DNA of 22,181 nt from IMG/VR virus record IMGVR_UViG_3300030380_003904, positions 1 to 22,181 of that record; one strand, 5' to 3'. This stretch comes from a virus. The notes below the pieces were generated by a model. The model was not told where the DNA came from and searched no databases. It saw only the letters and a list, made by a program, of their open reading frames with translations. The first letter of the stretch is position 1. Each line of letters opens with the position of its first letter. The position numbers and the translations under genes are program-made. Below, one piece after another: positions 7,622-16,500 of the stretch.

Positions 7622-8818
7622 ATGGAAGAAAATGAAAACGTAGTTGATGAAACTACACAAGAACAAACTGTAGAAACAGTTGATGAAAATAAATTTGAAA
7701 GCGCTGGCGACGACAGTGTTATCAAAGTAGATTTAAGTAAACCAGTTGAAAATGAAAACCAAGAAGAAACAACAGAAGCTGCAGATGACACAGCTGACGA
7801 CACAAGAGTGGTTGGAAGCGATGAAAACTCCGAGCCCGTACAAGAACAAGAAGAAGTACAGCCGGAAGTCGAAGCACAAGAAGATGTTGTAGTTGAAGAA
7901 ATAACTGATGAAGAGGTTCAAGAAGAAGTTGAGCAAGTTACTGAAGAAGTTGAAGAAGCGATAGCAGAAGCTGAAGCTACTGGAAAACCATTACCAGAAA
8001 ACATTCAAAAGTTAGTTGACTTTATAGATGAAACTGGAGGAGATATAGAAGACTATGTTAGATTAAATCAGGATTATTCTAAGTTTGACAACTTGTCTTT
8101 ATTAAGAGAATACTATAAACAAACTAAACCTCATCTTAACACAGAAGAAATAGACTTCATGATGGAAGATCAATTTTCTTACGACGAAGAAGAAGATGAA
8201 GAAAGAGATATAAGAAGAAAAAAATTAGCTTTGAAGGAGCAAGTTGCTCAAGCAAAGAACCACTTGGAAAGTGTAAAATCCAAATACTATGAAGAAATCA
8301 AAGCTGGAAGTAAGCTCACAACTGAGCAACAAAAAGCTGTAGACTTTTTTAATAGGTATAACAAAGAGTCGGAAGACAATAAACAAGTAGCTGAAAAACA
8401 GCACAGGACGTTTTTAAACAAAACTAACCAATTATTCAATAAAGACTTCAAAGGTTTTGAATTTAATGTTGGAGACAAAAAGTTTAGGTACAATGTTAAA
8501 AACTCTCAGTCTGTTAAGGAAACACAAAGCGACATTAACAACTTTGTCAAAAAGTTTTTGAACGAAGATAATACAATGTCAGACGCTAAAGGTTACCATA
8601 AAAGTTTATTTACAGCTATGAATGCTGACGCTATAGCGCAACATTTCTACGAGCAAGGCAAAGCAGACGCACTCAAGGAGAGCGTGGCTAAGTCCAAGAA
8701 CGTTAACATGGACCCAAGACAACAGTTCACAGGACCAATTAACACTGGTGGAATAAAAGCTAGAGTTTTAGGTGATAGTTCTTCTGATTTTAAATTTAAA
8801 ATTAAAAAGAATAAATAA
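7622..8818 (+). CDS. Putative scaffolding protein (acidic N-terminus)
   Basis: The 398-residue protein lies between portal and major capsid genes, the standard place for a head scaffold. Residues 1-125 are extremely acidic (E, D, Q, V rich, with repeated EE and VEE runs) and probably disordered. A helical domain follows with PENIQKLVDFIDETGGDIED (about residues 124-143), a second acidic patch (DEEEDEERD, about 188-196), and long charged helices from about 200 to 270. The C-terminal end is basic (FKFKIKKNK), a typical site for electrostatic binding of a scaffold to the capsid shell. I see no serine or cysteine protease motif, so a fused prohead protease is not supported. The assignment is by position and composition, not by a recognised family signature. 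Confidence 0.68.
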   Translation: MEENENVVDETTQEQTVETVDENKFESAGDDSVIKVDLSKPVENENQEETTEAADDTADDTRVVGSDENSEPVQEQEEVQPEVEAQEDVVVEEITDEEVQEEVEQVTEEVEEAIAEAEATGKPLPENIQKLVDFIDETGGDIEDYVRLNQDYSKFDNLSLLREYYKQTKPHLNTEEIDFMMEDQFSYDEEEDEERDIRRKKLALKEQVAQAKNHLESVKSKYYEEIKAGSKLTTEQQKAVDFFNRYNKESEDNKQVAEKQHRTFLNKTNQLFNKDFKGFEFNVGDKKFRYNVKNSQSVKETQSDINNFVKKFLNEDNTMSDAKGYHKSLFTAMNADAIAQHFYEQGKADALKESVAKSKNVNMDPRQQFTGPINTGGIKARVLGDSSSDFKFKIKKNK

Positions 8819-8837
8819 CATTTAAAAACATTTTATT

Positions 8838-10358
8838 ATGGCAATTACTGCAGGTAATAATTTGAATAGCGTACCATCGTCGATTAAAGCTTCGTTAGGT
8901 ACTAACTATTTAGATTTAGCGTCAGAAGCTGGAAAAGGCTGGGCGCAACAATATGTTCCAGATTTAATGGAAAAAGAGGCTGAAGTTTTCGGTCCAAGAA
9001 CAATTTCAGGTTTTTTAGCACAAGTTGGTGCTGAAGAAGCTATGACTGCTGACCAAGTTGTTTGGTCTGAGCAAGGTCGTTTACACTTATCTTACAAAGG
9101 TCACATTGCTGATGGCGCTCAGCAAACTGGTAACAGTAACGCTGAAGGTGGTACTTTTGAGATTGATACTGATATTGATGGCAACGCTGTTGCTACTGGT
9201 AGCGTTGATCACGGTGTTAGAGTTAACGACATGGTATTAGTAGCTGATTCTAACGCTACAGTTAGAGGTTTAGTAACTTCTGTTGATAACGATCAAATTA
9301 GTATTGCTCTTTATGATGCTGGTAACAATACCGCTACATTTGCGAATGCAGGTTTAGCTACTGGCTCTGGTGATTCAGCTACTTTATTAGTTTATGGTTC
9401 TGAGTTTGCAAAAGGAACTGGCTACAACGCACTTAATGCTGCTACGGTAGTAGAGTCAAGAACAGCTAACGAACCACAATTCAAAAGCTTCTCTAATAAG
9501 CCAATCATCATGAAAGACTACTACGAAGTATCTGGATCAGATGCATCTCGTATTGGTTGGGTAGAAGTTTCTAGTGAAAACGGACAGTCTGGGTATCTAT
9601 GGTACTTAAAAGCTGAGTCTGACACTAGAGCTCGTTTTACTGATTACGTTGAGATGGCTATGCTTGAGTCTGTTAAAGGTGACGCTAGTCAATCTTTAGC
9701 TGACAGCTTCTTAGGTGTTACTGGTGATACTTATGGAACTCAAGGTTTATTTGCTGCTATCGAAGATAGAGGTAATATTACTACTGGTGTAACTGGTGTT
9801 AATGCTGCTACTGATTTAGCTGAGTTTGACGCTATCTTAGCAGAGTTTGATAAGCAAGGTGCTATTGAAGAAAACATGATGTTTGTTAATCGTGCTACTA
9901 GTTTAGCTATTGACGATATGTTAGCTTCAATGAACTCTTACGGAGCTGGTGGTACATCTTACGGTGTATTTAATAACTCTGAAGATATGGCATTGAACTT
10001 AGGATTCTCTGGTTTCCGTAGAGGATCTTATGACTTCTATAAGTCTGACTTCCGTTACTTGAACGATAAAGCTACTCGTGGCGGTATCAACGACAGAGAT
10101 GCGGTTAACGCTATCCGTGGGGTTATTATTCCTGCTGGTTCTTCATCTGTTTATGATCAAACTGTTGGATCTTCTATTAAGCGTCCGTTCTTACACGTAC
10201 GTTATAGAGCTTCACAAACTGATGATCGTAGAATGAAGTCTTGGGTTACAGGGTCTGTAGGAGCTGCTACATCTGCTTTAGATGCAATGCAACTACACTT
10301 CTTAACTGAGAGATGTTTAATCACTCAAGGTGCTAACAACTTCATGTTAATGAAGTAA
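8838..10358 (+). CDS. Major capsid protein (HK97-like fold expected)
   Basis: This 506-residue protein follows the scaffold-like gene and precedes a strong terminator. Its arginine codons are often CGT while neighbours use AGA almost exclusively, and GCT, GGT and ACT are favoured, as expected for the most highly expressed virion gene. The N-terminal part has the arm and helix pattern (WAQQYVPDLMEKEAEVFGPR, residues 35-54). Residues about 97-190 form a G-, D- and T-rich beta insertion, including GVRVNDMVLVADS (126-138). The second half resembles P-domain and A-domain segments, with a loop of GSYDFYKSDFRYLND and a terminal FLTERCLITQGANNFMLMK. The fold is inferred from genomic position, size and general resemblance to large podovirus and crAss-like capsid proteins. 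No cleavage site is evident. Confidence 0.82.
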   Translation: MAITAGNNLNSVPSSIKASLGTNYLDLASEAGKGWAQQYVPDLMEKEAEVFGPRTISGFLAQVGAEEAMTADQVVWSEQGRLHLSYKGHIADGAQQTGNSNAEGGTFEIDTDIDGNAVATGSVDHGVRVNDMVLVADSNATVRGLVTSVDNDQISIALYDAGNNTATFANAGLATGSGDSATLLVYGSEFAKGTGYNALNAATVVESRTANEPQFKSFSNKPIIMKDYYEVSGSDASRIGWVEVSSENGQSGYLWYLKAESDTRARFTDYVEMAMLESVKGDASQSLADSFLGVTGDTYGTQGLFAAIEDRGNITTGVTGVNAATDLAEFDAILAEFDKQGAIEENMMFVNRATSLAIDDMLASMNSYGAGGTSYGVFNNSEDMALNLGFSGFRRGSYDFYKSDFRYLNDKATRGGINDRDAVNAIRGVIIPAGSSSVYDQTVGSSIKRPFLHVRYRASQTDDRRMKSWVTGSVGAATSALDAMQLHFLTERCLITQGANNFMLMK

Positions 10359-10368
10359 GCATATTATT

Positions 10369-10403
10369 AAGGTCGAGGGCTTCGGTCCTCGATCTTTTTT
10401 TTT
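10369..10403 (+). terminator. Strong intrinsic terminator after the capsid gene
   Basis: A near-perfect stem pairs 10369-10380 with 10385-10396 (two G-T wobbles) around a TTCG tetraloop at 10381-10384, and the 3' arm runs into an unbroken series of T ending at 10403. The hairpin begins about ten bases after the capsid stop. It should end or attenuate transcripts from the head genes. The opposite strand lacks a comparable T run, so it acts mainly in the + direction. It is the only classical terminator I see in the window. Confidence 0.93.
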
Positions 10404-10423
10404 AATTTTTATTATATTATATC
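10404..10423 (+). promoter_or_regulatory. A/T-only leader after terminator, possible promoter or read-through leader
   Basis: The 20 bases between the terminator and the next ATG are nearly all A and T (TTTATTATATTATATC-ATG), with several TATTAT/TATATT boxes that could act as -10 elements, but no -35 can be recognised upstream because the terminator hairpin lies there. The leader ends TATC-ATG like that of the scaffold gene. Downstream genes must be expressed either by read-through or from a promoter here. Confidence 0.2.
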
Positions 10424-11248
10424 ATGGCAAAAAAACAAACAAAGAAGGCTGATGTAGCGCCTGAAGTAAAAGCTACTAATGAAATGGTTGAAGTTCAAAT
10501 AGAAGCTAAACCAAAAAAAACAAGTAACTGGGAGGTTAAAGACAGAGTTTATTATTTAAAAGGAAATAAAAAGCCTTTATCTTATATGATAAAATCTGCA
10601 GGTATATATTGGTTCGATCAAGAGAAACAGTATGAAAGAGAGTTGAAGTATTGCGAAAATCAAATAACTACTTTTGTAGATGAAATGCAAGGAGATCAAA
10701 GACTTTCTCATATTATATTTAGAAACGGAGCTTTATTTGTACCTAAAAACAAAACAGTATTACAAAAACTTTTATCAATATATCATCCACATAAAGATAG
10801 GCTTTACTATGAGTGGAAACCTGCTCAAAAAGCTGCTGATGAAATAGAAGTTTTAGAAATGGAGATAGAAGCTTTAGACTTAGCTAGGAATATTGATATA
10901 GATTTAGCAGAAGCTATAATGAGAGTAGAGAAAGGATCTGAAGTTGCTAATCTGAGTTCTAAAGAGCTTAAAAGAGATTTATTATTATTTGCTCGTAAAA
11001 ATCCTGTTTTATTCTTAGAATTAGCCTCTGATGATAATGTTGCTTTAAGAAACTTTGGTATTAAAGCTACTGAGTCTGGAATAATTAAGTTATCTGCTGA
11101 TCAACGTAACTTTTTATGGGGATCTAATAACAGAAAGCTTATGACTGTACCATTTGATGAGCATCCATACACCGCTTTAGCACATTGGTTTAAAACTGAT
11201 GAAGGTATGGAGATTTATGCAAACATAGAAAAGCGATTAAACGCGTAA
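10424..11248 (+). CDS. Conserved-looking hypothetical head/tail-region protein
   Basis: This 274-residue protein is not recognised. Residues 1-35 are lysine-rich and probably disordered (KKQTKKADVAPEVKATNEM). Residues about 45-135 hold mixed strands and aromatics (GIYWFDQEKQYERELKY; HIIFRNGALFVPKNKTVLQKLLSIYHPHKD). A strongly helical acidic block follows (EIEVLEMEIEALDLARNIDIDLAEAIMRVE, about residues 141-170; shown as a positional description because the whole block is helical). The C-terminus contains SADQRNFLWGSNNRKLM and ends with a short helix. There is no signal peptide or membrane span. It lies between the capsid terminator and the adaptor genes, where head completion, capsid cargo or DNA-binding proteins are found in related phages. 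A role in the virion or its assembly is a guess from position. Confidence 0.6.
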   Translation: MAKKQTKKADVAPEVKATNEMVEVQIEAKPKKTSNWEVKDRVYYLKGNKKPLSYMIKSAGIYWFDQEKQYERELKYCENQITTFVDEMQGDQRLSHIIFRNGALFVPKNKTVLQKLLSIYHPHKDRLYYEWKPAQKAADEIEVLEMEIEALDLARNIDIDLAEAIMRVEKGSEVANLSSKELKRDLLLFARKNPVLFLELASDDNVALRNFGIKATESGIIKLSADQRNFLWGSNNRKLMTVPFDEHPYTALAHWFKTDEGMEIYANIEKRLNA

Positions 11249-11254
11249 TCACTA

Positions 11255-11296
11255 TATAGTAGAGCAGCCACTCTACGGGGTGGTTGCTTAACTATA
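11255..11296 (+). promoter_or_regulatory. Long hairpin leader with an alternative, overlapping hairpin
   Basis: The main stem pairs TATAGT (11255-11260) with ACTATA (11291-11296). It continues, after one A-A mismatch and a G-T pair, through AGCAGCCAC (11263-11271) with GTGGTTGCT (11280-11288), leaving an eight-base loop. There is no T run, so this is not a classical terminator. A second stem, GTAGAG (11259-11264) with CTCTAC (11271-11276), would compete with the first. The element sits 12 bases before a GTG start. It could control translation, stabilise a processed transcript or attenuate transcription. Confidence 0.55.
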
Positions 11297-11300
11297 AATA

Positions 11301-11315
11301 ATGACGACGTGGTAA
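11301..11315 (+). CDS. Possible four-codon minicistron (MTTW-stop) overlapping next start
   Basis: Directly after the hairpin, ATG ACG ACG TGG TAA forms a minimal reading frame. Its TGG TAA overlaps the GTG start of the adaptor-like gene in another frame, a layout suited to translational coupling of the weak GTG start. The A-rich context (AAATA-ATG) matches other starts in the window. It may equally be coincidence. Confidence 0.25.
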   Translation: MTTW

Positions 11316-11983
11316 AAATAGATACAGTATATCAAACAGTACTAGCGCTAGCTAACAAAGAGCAAAGAGGTTATATAACTCCACAAGAATTTAACTTGTT
11401 TGCAGATCATGCTCAGATGTCGATATTTGAGCAATACTTCTACGACTTAAATCAATTTAAAAGAGTACCAGGTAATCAGTCTGATTACGCTGATATGGTA
11501 ACAATATTAGAAGATAAAATTTCTATATTTTCTACAAGCGTAGATTATGAGCCTGCTGAAATAGGTGTGTTACCTGAAAATTATTATAGATCTCAAGGTT
11601 CTGTAACTGTTGATAGTATAAAAGCAGAAAAAATTACTAAAGACGAAGCTACAGCTTATGTTTCTCCTTTAATATCTCCTACTAAATCTAGGCCAGTATA
11701 TTATTTTGATAATAGTTCGATCTACTTTATGCCTAAAGGCAAAAAATCAACATTTAGTTATATAAGAAAACCTAACAAGCCTGAATGGACTTATGTTGTT
11801 CTCAATGACAAAGCTTTATATAATCCAAGTGGAAATGCTGTAGATTTTGAATTACATCCGTCAGAGCAAAAAAACTTAGTTAATAGAATATTAAAATTAG
11901 CTGGTATATCTATCGAAGACGCTGGATTAGTTCAAGTGGCTACCCAAGAAGAAATTAAAAACGTAAGACAAGAAAAAGCATAA
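11309..11983 (+). CDS. Putative head-tail adaptor / tail connector protein
   Basis: The 224-residue protein begins at GTG. The ATG eight bases upstream is in a different frame, and the following sequence (VKIDTVYQTVLALANKEQRG) looks like a true N-terminus. Residues 5-45 form helices around YITPQEFNLFADHAQMSIFE, followed by YFYDLNQF. The middle is beta-rich (YYFDNSSIYFMPKG), and the C-terminus is helical (EQKNLVNRILKLAGISIEDA). The helical N-terminal bundle with TPQEFN and position just before a ring-like protein and the nozzle correspond to the first tail adaptor of large podoviruses, which docks on the portal bottom (the role of T7 gp11 or P22 gp4). The comparison is by context and remembered motifs from marine and crAss-like phages, so the exact ring position is not known. 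It ends four bases before the next start. Confidence 0.6.
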   Translation: MVKIDTVYQTVLALANKEQRGYITPQEFNLFADHAQMSIFEQYFYDLNQFKRVPGNQSDYADMVTILEDKISIFSTSVDYEPAEIGVLPENYYRSQGSVTVDSIKAEKITKDEATAYVSPLISPTKSRPVYYFDNSSIYFMPKGKKSTFSYIRKPNKPEWTYVVLNDKALYNPSGNAVDFELHPSEQKNLVNRILKLAGISIEDAGLVQVATQEEIKNVRQEKA

Positions 11984-11987
11984 GTAA

Positions 11988-13535
11988 ATGGCATTACTAG
12001 ACGGACAAACACACAAAGAGTATTACGAAGGTAACAATTTAGGTAGTTATCAATTTGTTTCTTTACAAGACGTTATAGCTCAGTTTATGGCTATATATGT
12101 TGGTGAAGAAAAAATAATAAACAAAGTTGGTAGAACAGAGGTTTCGTTTCACGCTCAAAGAGCTTTAGCTGAGCTTTCGTTTGATACATTAAAATCTTTT
12201 AAATCACAAAGTATAGTTTTACCTCCTAGTCTTGTAATGAGTTTACCTCATGACTACGTTAACTACACTAAGCTTAGCTGGTGTGACGAAGCTGGTATTA
12301 AACATCCAATATATAAAACTAACGATACTTCTAATCCGTTTCAAGTTAATCAAGATGCTGACGGCGTATATCTATACGGCTCTTCTTTTAGCACAGAAGA
12401 TTTAGTTGAACTAATAGCTTTGAACAAGAGTAACTCGTGGAGTATTAGTGCTAAAGGTCTTGGTGGAAAGCGTGTTGGCGAAAATATATTAGGCTCAGGT
12501 TCTACTGCAGATTCTTTAACTATAGCACATCGCCCACAAAATAGAACTACAACAGTAGGCTCTTTTGTTACACAATGCTATAAAATAATAGATGTTACAG
12601 AGTTTGAACAGTTTACATTTTCTGCAAACGTTACAACAGTAGCTGCTTCTACGCAAACTGTTAGTACAGCAGAAGTTTATACAGATCTTAACGGTAACAC
12701 TGTAAACGGAGCAACAGGTACTTTTAATACTCCGCTAACTACTGTTAGAGTAGGTTTGAGTTCTGAGCCACCGAGTAATATTCTTTTTACCCATCCGCTA
12801 GGAGCAGATCCTGCTTCGCCAAACTTATCGCCAGATATTTTTGACATAGGTTATATAGAGTGGACTGGAGGTATTGATAACGGCTTAAAAACTTCAGACA
12901 TTGTAGACTTATCAGACTACGAAGGAGACGTATATCTTTCAGTAATAGGCATAGCGCTTTGGGAAGAAAATGACGCTGAAGCAGCAAGAGCTGTTAGTAC
13001 AATTTTAGAAGTTCAATCTACCGTATCTGGTATAACATTAGATTTATACCAACAGCCAAATAAGCTATCAGCTCCAATTGATTCATCAACTTGGAATAAA
13101 TATAAAGCTGTAGAACCTGCTGAGAATAATAACGACGATTATGCTAACGATGATTATCAGCGTGTGCCTGATGAAAGATACGGCTTAGATCCAGCGTTCG
13201 CACAAACTAATGGCTCTTTTTATATTGACGATAGACTAGGTAGAATACATTTTAGTTCTAATATTTCTGGAAAAACTGTGATATTAGATTACATAAGTGA
13301 TAGTTTAGGTACTGAAGCTGAAATGCAAATACACAAGTTAGCTGAAGAAGCTATGTACAAAAGCATAACATACGGTGTTTTATCTGTTAAAAGTAATATA
13401 CCAGAATATATTGTTATGAGAGCTCGTAAAGAAAAAATAGCAGCAACTAGAAAAGCTAAGCTTAGACTATCAAATGTTAAGATAGAAGATATTACTCAAA
13501 TACTTAGAGGAAAGTCTAAGCATATAAAGCACTAA
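11988..13535 (+). CDS. Putative tail ring/adaptor protein with beta-sandwich insertion
   Basis: The 515-residue protein has an N-terminal helical part (DVIAQFMAIYVGEEKIINKV, about residues 23-42; HAQRALAELSFDT, 54-66) and the block SLPHDYVNYTKLSW (about 87-100). The C-terminal third reads RYGLDPAFAQTNGSFYIDDR, then HFSSNISGKTVILDYISDSLG, then helices ending RKAKLRLSNVKIEDITQILR. These blocks are familiar from structural proteins upstream of the nozzle gene in marine podoviruses and probably form a ring between portal adaptor and nozzle. Residues about 146-360 are different in character: T-, S- and V-rich beta strands with FEQFTFSANVTT and DIGYIEWTGG, like an inserted beta sandwich of galactose-binding type. 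The ring role is inferred from position and recall. The insertion is read from the sequence and could be shown by aligning homologues. Confidence 0.6.
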   Translation: MALLDGQTHKEYYEGNNLGSYQFVSLQDVIAQFMAIYVGEEKIINKVGRTEVSFHAQRALAELSFDTLKSFKSQSIVLPPSLVMSLPHDYVNYTKLSWCDEAGIKHPIYKTNDTSNPFQVNQDADGVYLYGSSFSTEDLVELIALNKSNSWSISAKGLGGKRVGENILGSGSTADSLTIAHRPQNRTTTVGSFVTQCYKIIDVTEFEQFTFSANVTTVAASTQTVSTAEVYTDLNGNTVNGATGTFNTPLTTVRVGLSSEPPSNILFTHPLGADPASPNLSPDIFDIGYIEWTGGIDNGLKTSDIVDLSDYEGDVYLSVIGIALWEENDAEAARAVSTILEVQSTVSGITLDLYQQPNKLSAPIDSSTWNKYKAVEPAENNNDDYANDDYQRVPDERYGLDPAFAQTNGSFYIDDRLGRIHFSSNISGKTVILDYISDSLGTEAEMQIHKLAEEAMYKSITYGVLSVKSNIPEYIVMRARKEKIAATRKAKLRLSNVKIEDITQILRGKSKHIKH

Positions 13536-13538
13536 TTT

Positions 13539-16500
13539 ATGGCAGAGATTACTAACAATTTTCTTCAAGGTAAAATGAATAAAGACCTTGATGAGAGAAT
13601 TTTACCTAAAGGACAATATAGAGATGCGATGAATATACAGATCACTACGTCTGATGGTTCAGATGTTGGTAGTGCTCAAAGTATTCTTGGAACTAAAGCT
13701 CTGTCTGCTATAGGCGCTTTTGATTCTACATCAGTTTGTATAGGTAGTATTGAAGATGTTTTAACAGACTGCATATATTATTTTGTTAGATCTAGCACTA
13801 GAGACTTTATAGCTAAGTACGATGTTAAAGCTGACTATGCTACTTTCGTAGCTGTAGATCTAAGCAGAACGCCTAGCTTAGAAGATAGTGATGGAAACGA
13901 AATTACTGTAGATCCTTTTTTAAAATTTACTGGAAAGCAAATAACAGCTATAAATATTATAGATAATTATTTGTTTTGGACTGACGGCGATAACGAGCCT
14001 AAAAAAATAGATTTATCTAAAAATTATTCAGGTAAACAAAATGAACCTCAAAACAACAGTGTTCACTCAAGATTTTATCTTGATGGCGTAAACTACGGGT
14101 ACTTAAAAGAAGAGCATTTAACTGTTATAAAGAAAAAACCTCTTAGAGCTCCTCAAATAAAAGTAATCTCTTCTAAAGGTAACAAAAAGGCTTCTATATT
14201 TGAAAGACAAATACCTAGATTTTGTGTTAGGTATAAGTACGAAGATAATCAATTATCTGCTTTTAGCCCGTTTACTCAGCCAGTATTTAACGCGGAGTAC
14301 ATTGACGATTACAATAGCTACAACTTCTACGATACGTCGGAGTCGTACAATACAGCTATGTTAAACTATATTAGATCAATAGAAGTTTATGGGTTTGTAG
14401 ATGCTAGCACGCCTGACGACGTTGTTGAAGTAGAAATACTTTACAAAACAGAAGACTCTAATGTAGTATACTCTATAGCTAAGATAAAAAAAACAGATCC
14501 AAGTTGGAGTGCTACAGGAAGTTATATAGGTGATTTAGGTTTTAATGAACCAGGTAATTATCTTAATACTTCAGGAAGCTATACTATAAAAAGTGAAAAT
14601 GTTTTTACAGCAATAGCAGAAGAGCAATTACTAAGGCCTTTTGACAACGTTCCTAAAAAAGCTTTAGCACAAGAGGTTGTTGGTAACAGAATAGTTTATG
14701 GTAACTACACGCAGAACTACGACGTAGACTCTGTTGACATAGACGCTATGGCATGGCCATACTTTTATGATGAACAAGATAAGCCTATTAGATCATTAAA
14801 GTCAGATAGAAGTTATCAAGTAGGAGTATTATTTGGTGATACTTACGGAAGAGAAACTCCTGTATTTACTTCTGAGAAAGGCGGTTTTAGTACGCTTCAA
14901 AATTATCCTAGCGAAGTAAGCTGGAAAGCTAGTGTAAAAATAAATTCTGATATTCCGCCTTGGGCTCAATACTATAAGTTTTATATAAAAGAATCTTCAG
15001 GCCAATACTATAATTTATTAAATCAAAGGGTTTATATTCCGTTTGCACATAGTCAATTTGAAAACGAAGAAGATCATGTATACCTTTCTTTTCCATCAAA
15101 AGATAGATCTAAAATATCTGTTGATGACTACATTGTTTTAAAAACAGTATTACTAGAGCCTACGCCTTTTAGAGTAAGTGAAGACAATAAATATAAAGTA
15201 TTAGACGTAAGCAACGAAGCTCCTGAAGCAATATCATATAAGTTTTACGATCTTGGATCAGTTACAAATAATGCTAGTGATTTTTTAACTGATACTGATA
15301 ATGGAATTTTTACTGCAGACGTGTCAAACGGCAGCTTGCAGCGTATAGATCAACAAACTGATACTATAATAATTAATAAAACTGCTTGGCAGGCTATTGA
15401 TACTGATGGCGCTGCTTTAACAAACAGCGAAGGTGGAGGAACAGAGTCATCTAATAAAATAGAAAATCTTTATATATCATGGTCTTTAGGTGGCTTACAA
15501 TCTAAAAGATATAAGGTCACAAACATAAGAGTTCAAGATACAGAATATATCATTAGATTAAGTGAAACAATACAACTGCAAGACGCTTTAATAGCTAACA
15601 AAGATGGATTAGATAATGATGGAGCTTTAGCGACTACTGCAAATATGCCTGACAAGCTTAACTTTAAAGTACAAAGAAAAGATAGATATTCAGATGAAAA
15701 CTTTTCTGGACACTTCTTTGTTAAAATAGCTGCAGATGATTTAATAAAAACTCAGCTTATAAACGAGCCTTCACAGTTAGAAGCTACAAACAAAATATTG
15801 CACGCTGAAAAAGTTTACTTATGGTTAGATGAAGCTGACGCTAGCGCTAGTACTACAAAAAATAGCAATGTTCAATACTATGACGAAATTACTACTTATT
15901 ACTATAACAATACTTCAGCAACTCCAGACGACATACACGAGCAAGGTAGTTTAACAAACACTAAGATAGCATGGGACGCTCTTTTAAACGAGTCTTTAGG
16001 TTTTGGTGGAGGGCAAGGTAAGTTTTTTATTGATGGTATGTATATGGCTGCATCTAATCCTTCAGATACTTTATACGCTAGAGAGTCAGGTCAAGGTTGG
16101 GTAGGTAGTCCTATTATTCGTTATCCAAAGCTAGTGTGGACTGCGGCAACGCCTAATTTATCTGCAGATCTTCCAAACTCTGGAATATCTTACAATAATA
16201 CTGATATTAATAATTACGAAACTTCTTACGGTATTATCACCGCTTCTAACTTAGCAGAAACAGCTGATTGGGGTTGGATGCTAGAAAATTACAACGAATA
16301 TGGAACAGCTGAATACGACACTACAGCTATGGACGCCTCTACTGATGTAGCTTTTACCGTAGACGCTGACAATGAAGTCGACTGGTACGTTAACGGTATT
16401 GAGCCTATTATACAAGCTAGCACTGATTACTACGTTAATCCTATTAGCGGCCCAGCAGACGGTAACGGTGGAAGAGCGTGGTCTAATAGCACAATATACG

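Noticed and set aside
7640-7980. Acidic repeat in the scaffold gene as a separate domain with a known function
   Set aside because: Runs of E, D, V and Q are low-complexity and probably disordered; no motif supports a protease or enzymatic domain.
11255-11296. tRNA gene or classical terminator
   Set aside because: The stem is a single long hairpin without cloverleaf arms or a TTC loop, and no T run follows, so neither a tRNA nor a typical intrinsic terminator is supported.
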